Shown one piece after another: positions 7,113-8,074 of a DNA stretch of 8,074 nt. The position numbers and the translations under genes are program-made. Below the pieces are notes generated by a model, which saw only the letters and a list, made by a program, of their open reading frames with translations, did no database searches and was not told where the DNA came from. The stretch is from an uncultured Clostridia bacterium (GTDB taxonomy: Bacteria; Bacillota; Clostridia; Christensenellales; Aristaeellaceae): NCBI GenBank assembly GCA_904420265.1, contig CAJFUU010000359.1:1-8074 (forward strand), read 5' to 3'. Within the stretch, counting starts at the first letter, position 1, and the number at the start of each line of letters is the position of its first letter.

Positions 7113-7175
7113 AATTGCCCTCACTTCGCCTTTCCGATAATCCTTGGCGTATCCGAACCGGCAAACTCGCCGGAA
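7104..7175 (+). pseudogene. Decayed upstream part of a phage minor head protein
   Basis: In the frame of the following gene, 7113-7175 reads NCPHFAFPI, then LGVSEPANSPE, with no start codon before the TTG at 7176. This resembles the region of phage minor capsid proteins (Phage_min_cap2 type) where NCRH is followed by an aromatic/Pro stretch and PGxSEPA. The normal Arg of NCRH is Pro here, and a TGA (7110-7112) sits right before Asn, after GM. Further stops occur at 7077 and 7080. Several hundred residues expected upstream are missing. I conclude the head gene has lost its 5' part. The match is from remembered motifs, not a database search. Confidence 0.5.
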
Positions 7176-7754
7176 TTGCTGGAAAATTACCGGCGTTCCA
7201 GTGGGAAGCGGATTGCCATTGACGGCGCCACGAAGACCCGCTACGAATGGACGCGGCAGCAACGCAAGCTGGAAACGGCAGTGCGCCGCCAGAAGGACAT
7301 TGCCACCGGAGACGGCGTGCTGCGCCGGGAAGCGCAATACAAAATCGAGCGCTACCAGGCCGCATATGACCGTATTACAGATAAGGCCATGCTGACGGCG
7401 GATAAGAGCCGCATGCGGATGAGCGGGGTTAGGAGTGTGAAAACTTTCGACGAGAAGGCGGTTTTTGCAAGCAAAGAATTACTTGACATCCATCTTGAAA
7501 AACATTTAAAGGAATACGGAGATGTTTCAGAGGATGAATACATAAACAGGGCAAGAGAATTATTGCAGAATGAGCCATCTGATGATATACTGGTGTTCAA
7601 AAGAACGAATGGCGACGCGCTGAAATATAGAATTTCGACAAACGAATCTGTTGTTGGAACGCGAGAAAGGAAGATACAAACGACATTTAGGCCAAAGCGC
7701 GGGCGAAAGCATTGGGATAACGTCATCAGGAAAAAGGGATGGTCGAAAACGTGA
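7176..7754 (+). CDS. Phage minor head protein C-terminal fragment carrying a toxin-like tip
   Basis: The ORF has 192 residues from TTG 7176. No good Shine-Dalgarno precedes TTG, so the start is uncertain and the gene is probably a 5'-truncated remnant. Residues 1-87 look like the end of phage minor capsid proteins (YEWTRQQRKLETAVRRQKD at 23-41, then a basic helical region). Residues about 88-192 are a different module: HLEKHLKEYG (106-115), EYINRARELL (121-130), KRTNGDALKYR (142-152), STNES (154-158), TTFRPK (169-174) and W180. This pattern recalls the C-terminal tips of phage head proteins and polymorphic toxins predicted to be BECR-fold ribonucleases (PBECR-like); that assignment is from memory and the catalytic residues are not certain. 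DNA changes from 39/60 G+C (7261-7320) to 21/60 (7501-7560), which suggests the tip was acquired separately. The 3' end overlaps the CPCC gene, its likely partner. Confidence 0.65.
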   Translation: MLENYRRSSGKRIAIDGATKTRYEWTRQQRKLETAVRRQKDIATGDGVLRREAQYKIERYQAAYDRITDKAMLTADKSRMRMSGVRSVKTFDEKAVFASKELLDIHLEKHLKEYGDVSEDEYINRARELLQNEPSDDILVFKRTNGDALKYRISTNESVVGTRERKIQTTFRPKRGRKHWDNVIRKKGWSKT

Positions 7755-7939
7755 GTGAAAAAATCAAATGTCCATGTTGCGGAAAATCGCTTATGGGTGA
7801 ATATGATATTTGCGAGGAATGTTTTTGGGAAAATGATCCTGTGCAGCTTAACGATCCAGATTTTGATGGCGGGGCGAACGAGATGAGCCTGAACGAAGCT
7901 CGCGAAGCGTATCAAAAGGCAAAGAAAGAAGTAAAGTAA
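7739..7939 (+). CDS. CPCC-type cysteine-rich small protein, possible immunity partner
   Basis: The product has 66 residues and matches the Cys_rich_CPCC family: CPCC (11-14), YDICEECFWENDPVQ (22-36), GGAN (44-47) and SLNEAR (50-55). Five Cys (11, 13, 14, 25, 28) could form a metal site, probably zinc, of the CPxC...CxxC kind. There is no signal peptide, so it is cytosolic. ATG 7739 has a weak AGGA site 7 bases upstream and overlaps the toxin-like gene by 16 bases. GTG 7751 is a real alternative: it would overlap the preceding stop as GTGA and give a 62-residue protein beginning at SEKIKCPCC. The DNA is AT-rich like the toxin tip, so the two appear to have moved together. Its place directly after a toxin-like domain suggests an immunity or antitoxin role; the family's function is not established, so this is inference. 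Confidence 0.82.
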   Translation: MVENVSEKIKCPCCGKSLMGEYDICEECFWENDPVQLNDPDFDGGANEMSLNEAREAYQKAKKEVK

Positions 7940-7940
7940 C

Positions 7941-7970
7941 CCGCCCCAGCGCAAGCGAGGCGGTTTTCTT
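7941..7970 (+). terminator. Intrinsic terminator after the CPCC gene
   Basis: CCGCC (7941-7945) pairs with GGCGG (7959-7963), with a smaller inner GC pair around a GCAA loop, followed by TTTTCTT (7964-7970). It begins one base after the CPCC gene's TAA stop (7937-7939) and would end the toxin-like/CPCC transcript. Confidence 0.65.
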
Positions 7971-7992
7971 ATGCCCGAAAAGAGGGCACGGT

Positions 7993-8074
7993 ATGACGGT
8001 AAATATACTGGGAGGGGAAGGAGCACACCGTCTACACGCGCCCGCGCGCGGAAGACGCGAAACGCAAGGAATGC
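7993..8074 (+). pseudogene. Start of a gene that appears frameshifted after four codons, running off the window
   Basis: ATG 7993 has AGAGGG (7981-7986) 6 bases upstream and begins MTVN. The frame then continues with rare-looking codons (CTA, AGA, GGA) and little protein character. From 8006 the neighbouring frame reads YWEGKEHTVYTRPRAE and on to the window end with the GC-ending codons usual here, but it has no start codon and a TAA at 8000-8002. Skipping the single base A8005 joins the two. I infer a one-base insertion in a small gene; a sequencing error is equally possible. The function is not recognised. Confidence 0.35.

Noticed and set aside
6821..7222. A 133-codon + strand frame across the terminator region
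   Set aside because: It starts inside the end of the secreted-protein gene, runs through a strong terminator hairpin and shows no family resemblance; the phage-like residues are in another frame.
7352..8026. A 224-codon minus-strand frame opposite the toxin-like and CPCC genes
   Set aside because: The + strand has two recognisable proteins here; the minus-strand translation has no coherent domain and runs over the terminator.

Overview
The window comes from a GC-rich bacterium. Compact co-directional genes, purine-rich Shine-Dalgarno sites and the protein families fit a Gram-positive anaerobe of the Clostridia type (Christensenellales or Oscillospirales-like gut lineages). That assignment is inferred from style and families; there is no rRNA or marker gene here. 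Every gene I can support is on the + strand.

Left part (about 247-5861): a four-gene cluster. It encodes (1) a large membrane-anchored protein with three lamin-tail (LTD) domains, a chitobiase-type beta-sandwich and a CotH kinase-like domain; (2) a VTC-type (polyphosphate polymerase-like) cytosolic protein overlapping gene 1 by 10 bases; (3) a DUF4956 integral membrane protein; and (4) a second membrane-anchored LTD protein without a kinase, starting directly after the stop of gene 3. A hairpin with a short T-run follows gene 4. CotH, VTC and DUF4956 genes are found together in many bacteria, but their joint function is not established. The layout suggests a membrane machine with a cytosolic polymerase or tunnel enzyme, a membrane partner, and extracytoplasmic LTD/CotH proteins.

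Middle (5961-6824): a separate secreted protein with a signal peptide, two DxDxDG calcium-loop-like motifs and an SH3-like tail, followed by a long hairpin and T-run (6949-7003) that looks like a strong terminator. The rest of 6825-7112 has no convincing gene.

Right part (about 7113-8074): prophage-like debris. A 5'-truncated phage minor head protein keeps only its C-terminal part. Within one reading frame it switches from GC-rich phage sequence to an AT-rich toxin-like tip (from about 7437). A 66-residue CPCC-type cysteine-rich protein overlaps its 3' end, arranged like a toxin and its partner or immunity gene, and a terminator follows. At the right edge a gene start seems to be frameshifted after four codons.
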